Assembly (NCBI RefSeq): GCF_018613855.1
Contig: NZ_JAGGPK010000020.1
Location: 62,001-126,000 of the forward strand
DNA: 64,000 bases
Reading direction: 5' to 3'
Source of the DNA: Arthrobacter sp. ISL-30
Lineage (GTDB): Bacteria; Actinomycetota; Actinomycetes; Actinomycetales; Micrococcaceae
The notes beneath the pieces are model-generated. The model searched no databases and had not been told where the DNA came from. It saw nothing but the letters and a program-made list of their open reading frames with translations. The position numbers and the translations under genes were made by a program. Each line of letters opens with the position of its first letter. The stretch's first letter is position 1. Below are positions 34,640 to 45,743 of this stretch, in pieces.

Positions 34640-36482
34640 CCAACCTCGCACACTCCACCGACCCCCAGATCGTCACCGCCCCCCAGGAAACGGCCAAGGT
34701 ATCGCTATTCCGCAGGATCCTGCGCAACCCCATGGCACTCGGTTCACTGACTTTCCTGGCCGTCGCTGTATTCTGCGCCGCCTTCGCGCAGTTCCTCGCC
34801 CCGCACGATCCGAACACCTCCGTGATCTCCAACGTTCTTTCCCCCGCCGGTGGAGAGAACCCCTTGGGCACCGACGGTGCCGGCCGTGACGTGCTCTCCC
34901 GGCTCCTCTACGGCGCCCAGTTCAGCCTCGCCGGCGCACTTGTGGCCTTGGCGACGGCACTAGTGATCGGCGTGACAGGCGGACTGCTGGCCGGCTACTT
35001 CGGCAAGTGGATCGACACAGGCTGGACCTGGGTCATTTCCCTGCTGATGGCCCTGCCGAACATCATCGTCCTGCTCGCCGCGCGCGCCGTCGTCGGCCCT
35101 TCCCTGTGGGCCGCGATGCTGATCTTCGGCATCATGCTCTCCCCCGCGTTCTTCCGACTCGTGTACGCCTCCGTCAGCGCAGTGCGGAACGAACTCTACG
35201 TGGACGCCGCACGCGTGTCCGGTCTCAGCGACTCGCGCATCATCGCCCGGCACGTCCTCACCGTCGTCCGTGCACCGATCGTGATCCAGTCAGCCATCGT
35301 CGGCGGCATAGCCCTGGCGGTCCAGTCCGGACTGGAGTTCCTGGGCCTGGGCGACATCAAGGTCCCCACCTGGGGCGCGATGCTCAGCGACGGGTTCACG
35401 AACCTCTACACGGCCCCAACCCTTATCCTCTGGCCCGCCCTGGCCATCGGCCTGACCCTCATCGCGCTGACCCTGCTCGCCAACAGCCTCCGCGATGAGC
35501 TCGAACGCTCCACGGGCCCACGCAAGCAGAACCGCCGCAAGCCCACCAAACCCCAACCCGAGGCTGCCGCGGAGGACATCGTCCGCCACGACGAGCGCGA
35601 ACCTGAAGGCGAGATCGTCCTGGACGTCTCCCACCTTTCGGTCGGCTACCCCACACCCGACGGCGGTATCAAACGCGTCGTCAACGACGTCTCCCTCACT
35701 GTCCGCCGCGGCGAAGTCCATGGACTGGTCGGCGAATCGGGCTCAGGCAAAACGCAGACTGCCTGGTCAATACTGCGGCTCCTGCCCGAAGGCGGAAAAA
35801 TCGTCGGCGGCTCCATCCATTTTCAAGGCAAGGACCTCGCTACCTTGTCCGAACAGGAAATGGAAAAGCTCCGCGGACGCAAAATCGCCTACATCCCGCA
35901 GGAACCGATGTCCAACCTGGACCCCGCCTTCACCATCGGCAGCCAACTGGTCGAGCCCATGCGCATCTGCCTGAAAATCTCCGCCAGGGAAGCCAGGGAA
36001 CGCGCCCTCGCCCTGCTCGCCAGGGTCGGCATCCCCAACCCCGAGCGCACGTTCGCCGCCTACCCGCACGAAGTCTCCGGCGGCATGGCCCAGCGTGTGC
36101 TGATCGCCGGGGCGATCTCCTGCAACCCCGACCTGCTTATCGCCGACGAACCTACCACCGCCCTGGATGTCACCGTGCAGGCCGAAGTCCTGGACTTGCT
36201 GCGCGATCTTCAGTCCGAGTTCCAGATGGCCGTCATCCTGGTCACGCACAACTTCGGCGTGGTCGCTGACCTCTGCGACCGCGTCTCAGTCATGCGTCTG
36301 GGCAGGATCGTGGAAACCGGGCCCACCCGCTCGATCTTCGCCGACCCCCGCCACCCGTACACTCAAGAACTGCTTGGCGCGATCCTCAGCGAGGCCGAAC
36401 CCCGCGGCCCACTGGTAACGGCTGGCGCCCCCGGCCAACCCGTCTCCACCCGGTCCGCCTCCAACCAGAAGGGAGCAGTCCA

Positions 36483-36486
<4 letters not shown>
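34636..36486 (+). CDS. ABC transporter permease (DppC type) fused to ATPase (DppD type)
   Basis: One 616-residue chain with two transporter parts. Residues 1-300 are a DppC-like permease ([26 protein letters not shown] loop [21 protein letters not shown], about five or six membrane segments). A charged linker (residues 300-325) leads to an ATPase: Walker A GESGSGKT near 365, [10 protein letters not shown], signature VSGGMAQRV, Walker [13 protein letters not shown]. Such fusions occur in actinobacterial peptide-type importers. It overlaps both neighbours by 4 bases, so stoichiometry is fixed by translation coupling. Confidence 0.93.
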
Positions 36487-37319
<833 letters not shown>

Positions 37320-37326
37320 GGAAGGC

Positions 37327-38697
37327 ATGACGAATATTTTGCTGATCACCGCTGACGACATGGACGGGAACACCCCCGGCTCGTTCGGCGGCCCCGGTGA
37401 CGCAACGCCCAACCTTGACCGGCTTGCAGCGGAGGGCATGGTCTTCCGCCGCGGCCATGTTCCGGCGGCTGTTTGCCAACCCAGCAGGTCGTCGCTGATG
37501 ACCGGCCTATGGCCGCATCGCAATGGCGCCGAGGGCTTCGAACCCATCAAGGACGGCATTGGAGTCATCAACGACCTCCTGAAAGACACAGGCTACGTCA
37601 CTGGGATCTTGGGCAAGGTTGAGCACCTCCAGCCCCTTCAGCGCTTCGGCTGGGACACAGCCGTGAATATGCGGCGACTCGGACTGGGCCGCAACCCGGC
37701 AGCCTACGGGAGCCGCGCCGAAGAGTTCATCAAGGCCGCGGGAAGACAGGGACGCCCCTGGTTCCTCATGGCCAACGCGCACGACCCCCACCGCCCATTC
37801 CACGGCAGCGAGAACGAACGGCAAACGTGGACCGAGGAAGAACGCGCGCGTTACCCCGAGCCGTCCAGGATCTTCGAGCCGGACGAGGTCACAGTCCCGG
37901 ACTTCCTCCCCGATCTGCCCGGGGTCAGGGAGGAGTACGCCCAGTACCTGAGCTCCTCGCGTCGGTGTGACGATGTCGTCGGAGAGGTCCTTGCAGCCCT
38001 GGAACGCAGCGGCACCGCAGAGGAAACCCTGGTCCTCTTCCTTTCCGATAACGGCATGGCCTTCCCCTTCGCAAAGGCGAACTGCTACCTGCGCAGTACC
38101 CTGACCCCGCTCATCGTTCGCTGGCCAGGAGTAACCACCCCAGGCAGCAGCGACGAAGGCTCCTTCGTCAACATCCTCGACCTCTTTCCCACATTCTGCG
38201 ACGCTGCCGGCGTTACGGCACCTGAAGGGCTGGACGGCCGCAGCCTCATGCCCCTGCTTCGCGGAAACAGGGAGGACGGCCGGGAACGGGTCTTCACCGT
38301 GTTCCACGAAACCTCCGCGAAGCAACGGTTCGAGATGCGCTGCGTCCAGGATGGACAGCACGGCTACATCTGGAACGCATGGGCGGACGGCGGAACCCCT
38401 TACCGCGCGGAAAACATGTGGGGACTGACGTGGCCCGCGATGCTGGCAGCGGCCGAAGAAAACCCGCAGATACGGGACCGTGTGGACTTCTACCTGCACC
38501 GCAGCCGGGAGGAACTTTACGACCTCAAGGCGGACCCCGCCTGCCTTAACAACCTGTCCGGAAATCCCGGCCTTGCCCCGGTCCTGGCTGCCGCAAGAAC
38601 CAGCATGGCGGACTGGATGGCAAGCACCGGGGACCCCCTCCACGGACTCTTCCAGGATCAAGTGGACGCGGCGGATTCCCTGATCGCCTTCGATTAA
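37327..38697 (+). CDS. Cys-type sulfatase 3, heparan-N-sulfatase-like
   Basis: A 456-residue sulfatase with no signal peptide; AAGGAAGGC precedes the ATG. Metal Asp pair in LLITADDMDGN (D10, D11), fGly site C50-Q-P-S-R54 (AVCQPSRSSLMTG). The start NILLITADDMDG and the compact length resemble the N-sulfoglucosamine sulfohydrolase group. FLMANAHDPHRPFHG and LVLFLSDNGMAFPFAKANCY add metal-site and substrate-site residues. Translationally close to the importer ATPase. Substrate class is inference only. Confidence 0.93.
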   Translation: MTNILLITADDMDGNTPGSFGGPGDATPNLDRLAAEGMVFRRGHVPAAVCQPSRSSLMTGLWPHRNGAEGFEPIKDGIGVINDLLKDTGYVTGILGKVEHLQPLQRFGWDTAVNMRRLGLGRNPAAYGSRAEEFIKAAGRQGRPWFLMANAHDPHRPFHGSENERQTWTEEERARYPEPSRIFEPDEVTVPDFLPDLPGVREEYAQYLSSSRRCDDVVGEVLAALERSGTAEETLVLFLSDNGMAFPFAKANCYLRSTLTPLIVRWPGVTTPGSSDEGSFVNILDLFPTFCDAAGVTAPEGLDGRSLMPLLRGNREDGRERVFTVFHETSAKQRFEMRCVQDGQHGYIWNAWADGGTPYRAENMWGLTWPAMLAAAEENPQIRDRVDFYLHRSREELYDLKADPACLNNLSGNPGLAPVLAAARTSMADWMASTGDPLHGLFQDQVDAADSLIAFD

Positions 38698-38761
38698 CCC
38701 GAAATGTGAAGCAGCGCCATGACCACGTGCAGTCGAACCATCCGAGCGACCCAAGGAAAAG

Positions 38762-40408
38762 ATGAAGCAGCCGAACGTCCTGTGGATTTCCACCCATGAC
38801 ATCAATCCGGATCTGGGATGCTATTCCGGGGTGTGGCCGGGGGCTGAGTACGCGGTGACTCCCAACCTGGACCGGTTGGCACAGGAGGGGGCCCGATTTG
38901 ATCTGGCCTTCGCATCAGCCCCTGTCTGCGCTCCCGCCCGGTCTGCAATCTATACGGGCTGTTTTCCAACGGCGATCGGCACCATGCACATGCGCACGAA
39001 GGCGGTGCCACCTCCGGAGGTGCACCTGCTGCCTGAGTACTTCCGGCAGCAGGGGTACTACTGCACCAACAATGTCTTCACCGATTTCCAGGTGGACGTT
39101 CCGTCCGTGGTGTTCGACGAGCTAAGCCCCACGGCTCACTGGCGAAAGAGGCCGGACCCAAGTACCCCGTTCTTTGCCGCGTTCCACGGCATGACTACGC
39201 ATGAATCACGGATCTACCTGGACGATGACGCTTTCGCGCGGGAAACGGAGCACGTTGCCGACACCGATCGGCATTACCTGGCAGCGGCTCCGCTGCCCCC
39301 GTACTACCCCGACACACCCGTTTTTCGACGGTCCTGGGCGAGGTACGCAGACCTGATCACCGAGATGGACCACTGGGTCGGCACCATCCTGGACCAGCTG
39401 GAGGAAGACGGGCTGGCCGAAAATACCATCGTCGTCTTTTGGAGCGACCACGGACGCGGCATGCCGCGGGCAAAGCGGTGGGCCACCGAGGCCGGGTTAC
39501 GCGAACCTCTGCTGATCCGCTGGCCAGGGATGATCGAGCCGGGTACAGTCCGCACGGACCTCGTGCACACCATGGACCTCGCGCCAACCATGCTCCAAGC
39601 ATGTGGCCTGCCTGTCCCGCCCCACATGCACGGCACACCCCTCCTCACCAGCGACGGCAGCTTCATCGACAACCCCAACAAATATGTTTACGGCGGCCGG
39701 GACCGGATGGATGAAGCAGAGGACACAACAAGGACCGTTCGGGACAAGAGGTTCCGTTACACACGCCATTACCACCCGGACCGCTCCCCCATGCAGCACA
39801 CTGACTACCCCGACAACCTGGCAACCTGGGCCGAATTCCGGCGCCTTGCCTCAGAAGAAGCCAGGCAGCTGGCTTGCGGAGAGAAGCGCAGCCAGTTCAC
39901 GAAACTGCAGCGAACGCTCGTCGCGGCATTCAAGGCGGAAGAGGAACTGTATGACCTCACCGCAGATCCCCACGAAACGCGCAACCTCGCCAAGGATCCG
40001 GGCCATGCCCCCGTGATCGTCCGGATGCGCGAGGTACTGGGCCAGTGGCAGGAGCGCTACGGGGACCTGGGGCTGCTGGCAGAAGACGAGCTCATCGAAG
40101 GCTGGCGTCCCGCGGGGAAGGTTCCATCCACGGCTGCCCCCCAAGTTGTCCCGACGCCAAAGGGCCTGGTGGCGTGCTGCCTAACCCCCGGATCCTCCAT
40201 CGGCTGGACCACAGACGCTCCCGGTCCGGTTCGCGAATCCGGCCTTATGGACAGAGCCATCGGCGTTCCGGCAGACGACGGCCGTAGCTGGCATCTGTAC
40301 ACCGCACCGGTTACCGTCACCGCCTCCGAGACCGTGTGGTTCAAGGCATGGCGGCTTGGCTACAGGCCCAGTGCCGATGTCGCCGTATCTGTACCCGTAC
40401 ATGCCTGA
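38762..40408 (+). CDS. Cys-type sulfatase 4, heparan-N-sulfatase-like
   Basis: A 548-residue sulfatase, again with no signal peptide (MKQPNVLWISTHDINPDLGC). fGly site C56-A-P-A-R60 (APVCAPARSAIYTG); further motifs MHMRTKAVPPPEVHLLPEYF and IVVFWSDHGRGMPRAKRW. A region of about 100 residues at the C-terminus (from about 445) looks like an added beta-sandwich domain (SETVWFKAWRLGYRPSADVAV), not seen in sulfatase 3. AAGGAAAAG ribosome site; 64 bp after sulfatase 3. Confidence 0.92.
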   Translation: MKQPNVLWISTHDINPDLGCYSGVWPGAEYAVTPNLDRLAQEGARFDLAFASAPVCAPARSAIYTGCFPTAIGTMHMRTKAVPPPEVHLLPEYFRQQGYYCTNNVFTDFQVDVPSVVFDELSPTAHWRKRPDPSTPFFAAFHGMTTHESRIYLDDDAFARETEHVADTDRHYLAAAPLPPYYPDTPVFRRSWARYADLITEMDHWVGTILDQLEEDGLAENTIVVFWSDHGRGMPRAKRWATEAGLREPLLIRWPGMIEPGTVRTDLVHTMDLAPTMLQACGLPVPPHMHGTPLLTSDGSFIDNPNKYVYGGRDRMDEAEDTTRTVRDKRFRYTRHYHPDRSPMQHTDYPDNLATWAEFRRLASEEARQLACGEKRSQFTKLQRTLVAAFKAEEELYDLTADPHETRNLAKDPGHAPVIVRMREVLGQWQERYGDLGLLAEDELIEGWRPAGKVPSTAAPQVVPTPKGLVACCLTPGSSIGWTTDAPGPVRESGLMDRAIGVPADDGRSWHLYTAPVTVTASETVWFKAWRLGYRPSADVAVSVPVHA

Positions 40409-40490
40409 ACCGGAGGCGCCGGCCCCCTCCGCTAAACCAGACAACCCACAAGCCAGTATTTTTTGAACCCCTAAACATAAGGAATTTCCG

Positions 40491-43061
40491 ATGAGCCAAA
40501 TGCCCGCACCCAACACGCGCCAGCCCATTTCGCTAGGCGCCGAGTCCTCTTCCCTCAAGGCCTCCTCTACGGGTCCCATCGGCATCATTACGATGCAATC
40601 TCCCGACAATCTCGATGAGAGCCGCCTCCGTGAACTGGCGGAGAGTCTTAGCCTCCAGCAGCAGGTCCGACTGCTTACCGGCGCGGATGTCTGGTCCACC
40701 CACGCCATCCCGGAGATCGGGCTGAAGCGCGTCGTACTGTCGGACGGTCCCTCCGGAGTGCGGGGTGAGGACTTCGACGAGCGCCACGACTCCATCTCTC
40801 TGCCGTCCTCGTCCGCGCTCTCTGCATCCTGGAGCGTGGAACTGGCCCATCGGTACGGTCAGGTGCTGGGCCAGGAAGCGCGACGCAAGAACGTCAACGT
40901 CGTCCTCGGCCCTACTATCAACCTGCACCGCTCACCACTGGGGGGACGCCACTTCGAATGCATGAGCGAAGATCCGCGGCTGACAGCCACCCTGGCCGCC
41001 GGTTACGTTTCGGGCGTGCAGTCCATGGGCGTCGGCGCCACACCAAAGCACTACGTGGCCAATGACTCCGAAACCGACCGCTTCACCGCAGACTCCGTAG
41101 TGGACGAGCGAGCCCTGCGCGAGCTGTACCTTGCCGCCTTCGAAGACGCCATTACCGAAGCCCGGGCCTGGCTGGTCATGAGCTCCTACAACTCGATCAA
41201 TGGCACCACCGCCAGCGAGAACAAGCTCCTGGAAAACCCCTTGTCCACCGAATGGGGCTTCGACGGTGTCGTGGTTTCCGACTGGACCGGCGTGCGTTCG
41301 ATAGAGGCCGCCAACGCGCACCAGGACCTGGAGATGCCGGGACCCGTGGGCCATTGGGGCGACAATCTGCTGGCCGCCGTCCAGGACGGACGGGTCAGCC
41401 GCGGCAAGATCCTTGAAAAAGTCATCCGCATCCTGCGCCTCGCCGCCCGCGTCGGGTCCCTCCGAGGCTTCGAGCCAGCCGTCACCCAACTGCCGGCACG
41501 GCTCGACGGCGGCGCCGTCGCCCGGGAGGTAGCAGTAAGAGGCGCCGTGCTGCTCCGCAACGAGGGCGGCCTCCTCCCCTTGGATGCCAAGGCCCTCAAG
41601 AGCGTGGCCGTGATCGGGCACAACGCCGATGAGGCCCGGATCCAAGGCGGCGGCAGCGCCACAGTCATGCCCAGATACACAGTCTCGCCGCTGGAAGGGC
41701 TCCGGAAAGCATTGCCAGCGGACGTCGCGGTCAGCTACGCGCGCGGCGCCAAGGTGGCCGAAGGTATCCAGCCCTTCCGTCGCGGAGAGATGACGAATCC
41801 CGTCAGCGGCGGGGACGGTGTCCTCCTCACTTTCTTCGACAAGGACGGCACCGAGATCTCCTCCGAGGACCGCTTCGCCTCCCAGCTGATCTGGTTCGGC
41901 ATCGGCATCCCTGACGGTGCCGCCAGTGTCCGGACGCTCACCGACTGGAGCGCACCCACAACAGGCACCCACCATCTGGGCGTCGCGACCGTCGGGCGCA
42001 TCTCCCTCGCTATCGACGGGGATGTGCGCTTCGACGACGAACTGGTCGACGAGACCGAAGTGCTCGGCGCCGCTCTCTTCTTCCCGCCGTCGTTCAGCAC
42101 ACCCGTGCAGGCCACGGCCGGGCAGAAGATCCGCGTGGAGGTCAACTACCAGCTTGAGGGCGACGGCCCCATTCCGTTCAGCGTGTTCACCTTCGGCGTC
42201 GAAGCCGTGGTGGAGGACCCGCAGGCGGAAATAGCCGAAGCCGTCGAAGCTGCGCGCACCGCCGACGTCGCTGTGGTGGTGGTCGGCACCAACTCCGCGA
42301 TCGAATCCGAGGGCTTTGATCGCAAGGACCTGGACCTTCCCGGTTACCAGAACAAGCTGGTGGAGGCCGTGGCCGCAGTCAACCCCCGCACCGTGGTCGT
42401 GGTCAATTCCGGCGCGCCCGTCCTCATGCCCTGGCTCGACAACGTCGGTGCCGTCCTGCTCGGCTGGTTCGGCGGACAAGAATTCGGCACCGCCATCGCA
42501 GACATCCTGCTCGGCAAGGAGGAACCCGGCGGACGTCTGCCCACCACGTGGCCAGCCACCCTGGAGGACGTCCCGGTGCTCAGCACGACGCCCGTGGACG
42601 GCAAAGTGGTCTACTCGGAGGGAATTCATGTGGGCTACCGGGCCTGGCTCAAGCAGCAGGACGAAGGCGGCGCCACCCCCGCTTTCCCGTTCGGCTTCGG
42701 ACTCGGCTACACCACCTTCGATCTAGGCCGGCCGCACGCTCCCGCGTCAGTTCCCGCCGGACAGGACGTCCTGGTGCACGTCCCCGTGAAGAACACCGGG
42801 TCCCGCACCGGCCGCGAAACCGTGCAGGTCTATCTGGCCCGCAGGGAGTCCGACGTCGAACGCCCGGTGCGCTGGCTGGCAGGCTTTGCGGGAACACACC
42901 TCGCCCCCGGCGGTACTGACAGCGTGGAAGTGCGCATCCCCGCGCGGGCATTCGGCCACTACGACGGCGGCTGGAAGTTCGAACCCGGCGCTTTCCAACT
43001 CCTCATTGGCCGGAACGCCGACGACGACACCTTCCAGGCCTTGGAGATCCAAGTTCGATAG
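40491..43061 (+). CDS. Glycoside hydrolase family 3 beta-glycosidase with PA14-like insert
   Basis: An 856-residue enzyme without signal peptide. The GH3 N-terminal barrel has LSDGPSGVRGEDF, LGPTINLHRSPLGGRHFECMSEDP, TPKHYVANDSE, and the nucleophile in VVVSDWTGVRS (D264). The C-terminal alpha/beta domain contains a PA14-like lectin insert (about residues 440-575, LTDWSAPTTGTHHLGVATVG). A fibronectin-like end domain finishes the protein (VHVPVKNTGSRTGRETVQVYL). This architecture is common in beta-glucosidases and beta-xylosidases. As last gene of the plus-strand operon it probably cleaves the imported glycoside after or before desulfation. AAGGA lies upstream of ATG 40491. Confidence 0.92.
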   Translation: MSQMPAPNTRQPISLGAESSSLKASSTGPIGIITMQSPDNLDESRLRELAESLSLQQQVRLLTGADVWSTHAIPEIGLKRVVLSDGPSGVRGEDFDERHDSISLPSSSALSASWSVELAHRYGQVLGQEARRKNVNVVLGPTINLHRSPLGGRHFECMSEDPRLTATLAAGYVSGVQSMGVGATPKHYVANDSETDRFTADSVVDERALRELYLAAFEDAITEARAWLVMSSYNSINGTTASENKLLENPLSTEWGFDGVVVSDWTGVRSIEAANAHQDLEMPGPVGHWGDNLLAAVQDGRVSRGKILEKVIRILRLAARVGSLRGFEPAVTQLPARLDGGAVAREVAVRGAVLLRNEGGLLPLDAKALKSVAVIGHNADEARIQGGGSATVMPRYTVSPLEGLRKALPADVAVSYARGAKVAEGIQPFRRGEMTNPVSGGDGVLLTFFDKDGTEISSEDRFASQLIWFGIGIPDGAASVRTLTDWSAPTTGTHHLGVATVGRISLAIDGDVRFDDELVDETEVLGAALFFPPSFSTPVQATAGQKIRVEVNYQLEGDGPIPFSVFTFGVEAVVEDPQAEIAEAVEAARTADVAVVVVGTNSAIESEGFDRKDLDLPGYQNKLVEAVAAVNPRTVVVVNSGAPVLMPWLDNVGAVLLGWFGGQEFGTAIADILLGKEEPGGRLPTTWPATLEDVPVLSTTPVDGKVVYSEGIHVGYRAWLKQQDEGGATPAFPFGFGLGYTTFDLGRPHAPASVPAGQDVLVHVPVKNTGSRTGRETVQVYLARRESDVERPVRWLAGFAGTHLAPGGTDSVEVRIPARAFGHYDGGWKFEPGAFQLLIGRNADDDTFQALEIQVR

Positions 43062-43073
43062 CCGGCCGTGCGT

Positions 43074-43106
43074 CCCCGTTACCTTTTCCCGGCGGGTCTA
43101 ACGGGG
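43074..43106 (+). terminator. Weak hairpin after the GH3 gene
   Basis: 8-bp stem CCCCGTTA (43074-43081) / TAACGGGG (43099-43106), 17-nt loop, just past the GH3 stop. No U-tract. Confidence 0.45.
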
Positions 43107-43299
43107 AGAGTTGAGACCCAGCGCAGGCTCTCAAGCAGGACATCCGTGTGCGTCATAGTCGCCTCCGCCATCGATCGGGGGCGACCATGTCCCGGCCTGC
43201 CGAGATGCGAAGGTAGCGCCAGCCGGAAATTGAGGGGCACGGGGTTCAACAGCACTCACGGGGCGCACGCAGTTCCGCCGACCCTCGTCCGGTATTCCC

Positions 43300-43590
43300 T
43301 GGTATCCTCCGATCGTTATCCCGATCGAGATCATCTCCACCTTCGTGGTCCGACCCGTCACGCACAGCCTCCCGTCTGTTCGCAACCATACTCGCCGGAC
43401 ACCTCATCGTAATGATCGCCGGCTCCGGCATCGAGTTCCTCATTACGTAGGAGATCCTGTTCAAGGGAACCTCTGTCTTGGTCCTCGCTGCCCGGAGCAT
43501 CGCCATGTACTTGCTTGACGCCCTGCTCATGGTCCTACAGGCCTACGTCTTTACGCTGCTGACAGCGATCTAGATCGAAGGCGCACTTCA
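43300..43590 (+). pseudogene. atpB: Decayed atpB fragment (F0 ATP synthase subunit a, C-terminal part)
   Basis: Reading across frames gives recognisable subunit a: PIEIISTFVVRPVTHSL (from about 43318), a one-base slip near 43371, RLFA-T then ILAGHLIVMIAG, a TAG at 43448-43450, EILFKG, then VLQAYVFTLLTA and a TAG at 43571 in place of the usual Tyr of AVYI. These are the two most conserved helices of AtpB, including the region with the essential Arg. A real atpB would sit in the atp operon; none of its neighbours is here. The copy has at least one frameshift and two stops, so it cannot be functional. Confidence 0.82.
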
Positions 43591-44085
43591 CCCCGGGCCC
43601 AACTCGCGCGCCGCCGCGTGCCCCCAGACACCGACCGTAATGCGATGGGCTGGGCGCACAAGCCGCTCCCCCACCACTGCGCGCTCCAGCATCTCGAATG
43701 ATCCTGTGTTCCCATGCGCTCAAATTGCCCACAAGCAGCGCCAGTCATGTAGCTCCCACCGGGCCACAGCATGAAGGTATGACCGAGGAATCAGGAATCC
43801 CGGCTAGGGAACAGGCCTAAACTTCAAAAAACTTTGTCCCGGTCATGCAGTAGCCCATGAAAGCGACCATGAACATGCATAAGTACAAGAACTCACAACG
43901 AGCAGCGTATGGCACCGGTCCTCCTCGCCGAACCTGGTCATGTCGCCCCGGCCGCCCAGAACCATGAACCAGTGAGAAGCGAAACCATCGCCCAACCCAA
44001 GAGTAAGGAAGCACCGGCCACAGAAACGGTCAGCCACAACTGAACACGGGCACGGCGCACACGCCGTAAAACGACACCACGGACA
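43591..44085. other. No gene seen
   Basis: About 500 bp of degenerate sequence between the atpB fragment and the IS256-derived element. Short frames on both strands have no familiar sequence or ribosome sites. Confidence 0.5.
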
Positions 44086-44108
44086 AGGTGTGTACAGCGT
44101 CCACACCT
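44086..44108. repeat. 7-bp inverted repeat, related to one at 26436
   Basis: Arms AGGTGTG (44086-44092) and CACACCT (44102-44108) around a 9-nt spacer containing ACAG. The arms are identical to those at 26436-26456. Confidence 0.7.
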
Positions 44109-44145
44109 ATCCGCGAAACCCCGACGACGTAGGCCGGGAAAATGC

Positions 44146-44384
44146 GGGACTGTGGAAATAAAGGTGTATCTGGATCGACACGCCGGGCGGTGAGCCTGGC
44201 GGGGAGCTAAAGTGCCTGTATCTGGTCACCCGATCCCTCGATCCGACCGGTGCCGGCAGGACCCGATGGACAATGCGCTGGAAGCCCGCTTTGAACGCCT
44301 TCGCCATCACTTTCAGCGACCGATTCCCGGCAACTGAAAACTTCTAAAACAAACCGCCGGATACACCGTTAAAGAGATAGTCCC
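44146..44384 (+). mobile_element. 239-bp IS256-family deletion derivative (MITE-like)
   Basis: Left end GGGACTGTGG...GGTGTATC (44146-44170) and right end GATACACCGTT...AGTCCC (44360-44384) are 25-bp inverted repeats of IS256 type. An identical 8-bp GAAAATGC lies directly outside each end (44138-44145 and 44385-44392), a target-site duplication of the size this family makes. Inside are only scraps of the transposase: TRRAV near 44178, then after a deletion LKCLYLVTRSLDPTG and RWTMRWKPALNAFAITF with stop TAA 44345-44347. It cannot move by itself but could be mobilised by a full IS256 relative. Confidence 0.9.
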
Positions 44385-44392
44385 GAAAATGC

Positions 44393-44813
44393 CGGAATCA
44401 CCCTTAAAAAAGGGGATGCCCGCCATCGCCGGTCCGATGGTGGCGGTGTCTGCTTCGGGTCATCCGCGAACACACGCCACAAGAGTCCGGTGCCGTGCCG
44501 ATAACCAGATTTCATAACAGCGAGATCTTTCTGATATTTCGTGGTTGGGTCGGGGCAGGCGATTGGCTATTGCTGCGCGGGCGCTGCGTTTCTTCCGCTG
44601 TCAGTTGACGCCAAGCTTTCTTGGAAGGCACTGATGAACTCGCCTCTAGGTTTGGAGGTTACGCTGCCCTGCCTCCGTGGTTCTGAAGGCAGGGCGATGG
44701 TCGGGCTTTGTGGGAGCAGCAGGATGGGAAGCCTTTCCTGCTGCTCATGAGTTGATGCGTGGTCAAACGGGTACCCCCCAGCGGGGCCGACCGGCGGCGA
44801 CTGCTCTTGCCGG
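44393..44813. other. No gene seen; one strong hairpin
   Basis: Non-coding sequence between the IS256-derived element and the sugar ABC operon. A perfect 11-bp hairpin lies at 44714-44746. Confidence 0.5.
44714..44746 (-). terminator. Possible terminator of the sugar ABC operon
   Basis: Perfect 11-bp stem GAGCAGCAGGA (44714-44724) / TCCTGCTGCTC (44736-44746), 11-nt loop, about 70 bp past the stop of the ATPase gene. No U-tract on either strand. Confidence 0.5.
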
Positions 44814-45728
44814 TCAGCCGGCTCTGCCGCCAGCCGGAGCGACGTCGGCCATCTCGCCGTGGACTTCCTTGACGATGTCGCCGTGCCCGCCGAGCTGTTC
44901 GAGTTCGTGGGCGAGTTCTGCGAGTTCTGCACCGCCGGCCATCTGGGCGGTCAGCTCGTCGAGGGTGATGTCCTTCTTGTCGTAGTAGCCGATGGAGCGG
45001 CCGCGCTTGAGCAGCAGGAACCGGTCTCCCACGGGGAAGGCGTGGTGGGGGTTGTGGGTGATGAAGATGACGCCCAGTCCCCGATCGCGCGCCTGCAGGA
45101 TGTAGCGCAACACCACCCCGGACTGCTTGACGCCCAGGGCAGCGGTGGGTTCGTCCAGGATCAGGACCTTGGCGCCGAAGTACACGGCGCGGGCGATCGC
45201 GACACACTGGCGCTCACCGCCGGAGAGCTGGCCGATGGGCTGCTCGACATCGCGCAGGTCGATGCCCATGTCAGCGAGCTCTTTCTTCGTGATGTCCTTC
45301 ATCTTCTGCACGTCCAGCTTCTTGAACGGGCCGACGCCGGTGGTCAGCTCGGAGCCGAGGAAGAAGTTGCGCCAGATGGGCATCAGCGGCACCACGGCAA
45401 GGTCCTGGTAGACGGTGGCGATGCCGGCGTCCAGGGCTTCGCGGGGGCTGGAGAGCTTCCGCTCCTCCCCCATGATTTTCAGTGTGCCCTCGTCGTGCTG
45501 GTGGAGTCCGGCGATGATCTTGATTAGTGTGGACTTTCCGGCGCCGTTGTCACCGAGCACGCAGGTGACGCGGCCGTTGTCCACGGCCATCGTGACGTCA
45601 GTGAGGGCGACGATGTTGCCGTAGTGCTTGCCCACGCTCTCCAGGGAGAGCAGGTGCACGGGGGTGTGGGTCAGCGGGTCCTTTTCATCCTTGAGCAGCT
45701 GCTGCTGGTCGATCTGCTTGGCGTTCAT
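44814..45728 (-). CDS. Sugar ABC transporter ATP-binding protein (single domain, FrcA type)
   Basis: A 304-residue ATPase with one nucleotide-binding domain, unlike RbsA/XylG which have two. Walker [15 protein letters not shown], signature [14 protein letters not shown], Walker [14 protein letters not shown]-loop [11 protein letters not shown]. FrcA-type single-domain ATPases serve fructose/ribose/mannose-like importers. The C-terminal 30 residues are rich in Glu and Gly. It is the distal transporter gene of a minus-strand operon, 15 bp after the permease. Confidence 0.92.
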   Translation of the reverse strand: MNAKQIDQQQLLKDEKDPLTHTPVHLLSLESVGKHYGNIVALTDVTMAVDNGRVTCVLGDNGAGKSTLIKIIAGLHQHDEGTLKIMGEERKLSSPREALDAGIATVYQDLAVVPLMPIWRNFFLGSELTTGVGPFKKLDVQKMKDITKKELADMGIDLRDVEQPIGQLSGGERQCVAIARAVYFGAKVLILDEPTAALGVKQSGVVLRYILQARDRGLGVIFITHNPHHAFPVGDRFLLLKRGRSIGYYDKKDITLDELTAQMAGGAELAELAHELEQLGGHGDIVKEVHGEMADVAPAGGRAG

Positions 45729-45743
45729 GATTTTGTTGCCCCT

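Noticed and set aside
40932-42629. A 565-codon minus-strand frame inside the GH3 gene
   Set aside because: GC-rich shadow of the plus-strand glycosidase; no motifs or ribosome site.
43817-44310. Several 60-90 codon frames on the minus strand in the 43.6-44.3 kb gap
   Set aside because: They overlap the IS256-derived element and degenerate DNA and do not resemble proteins.
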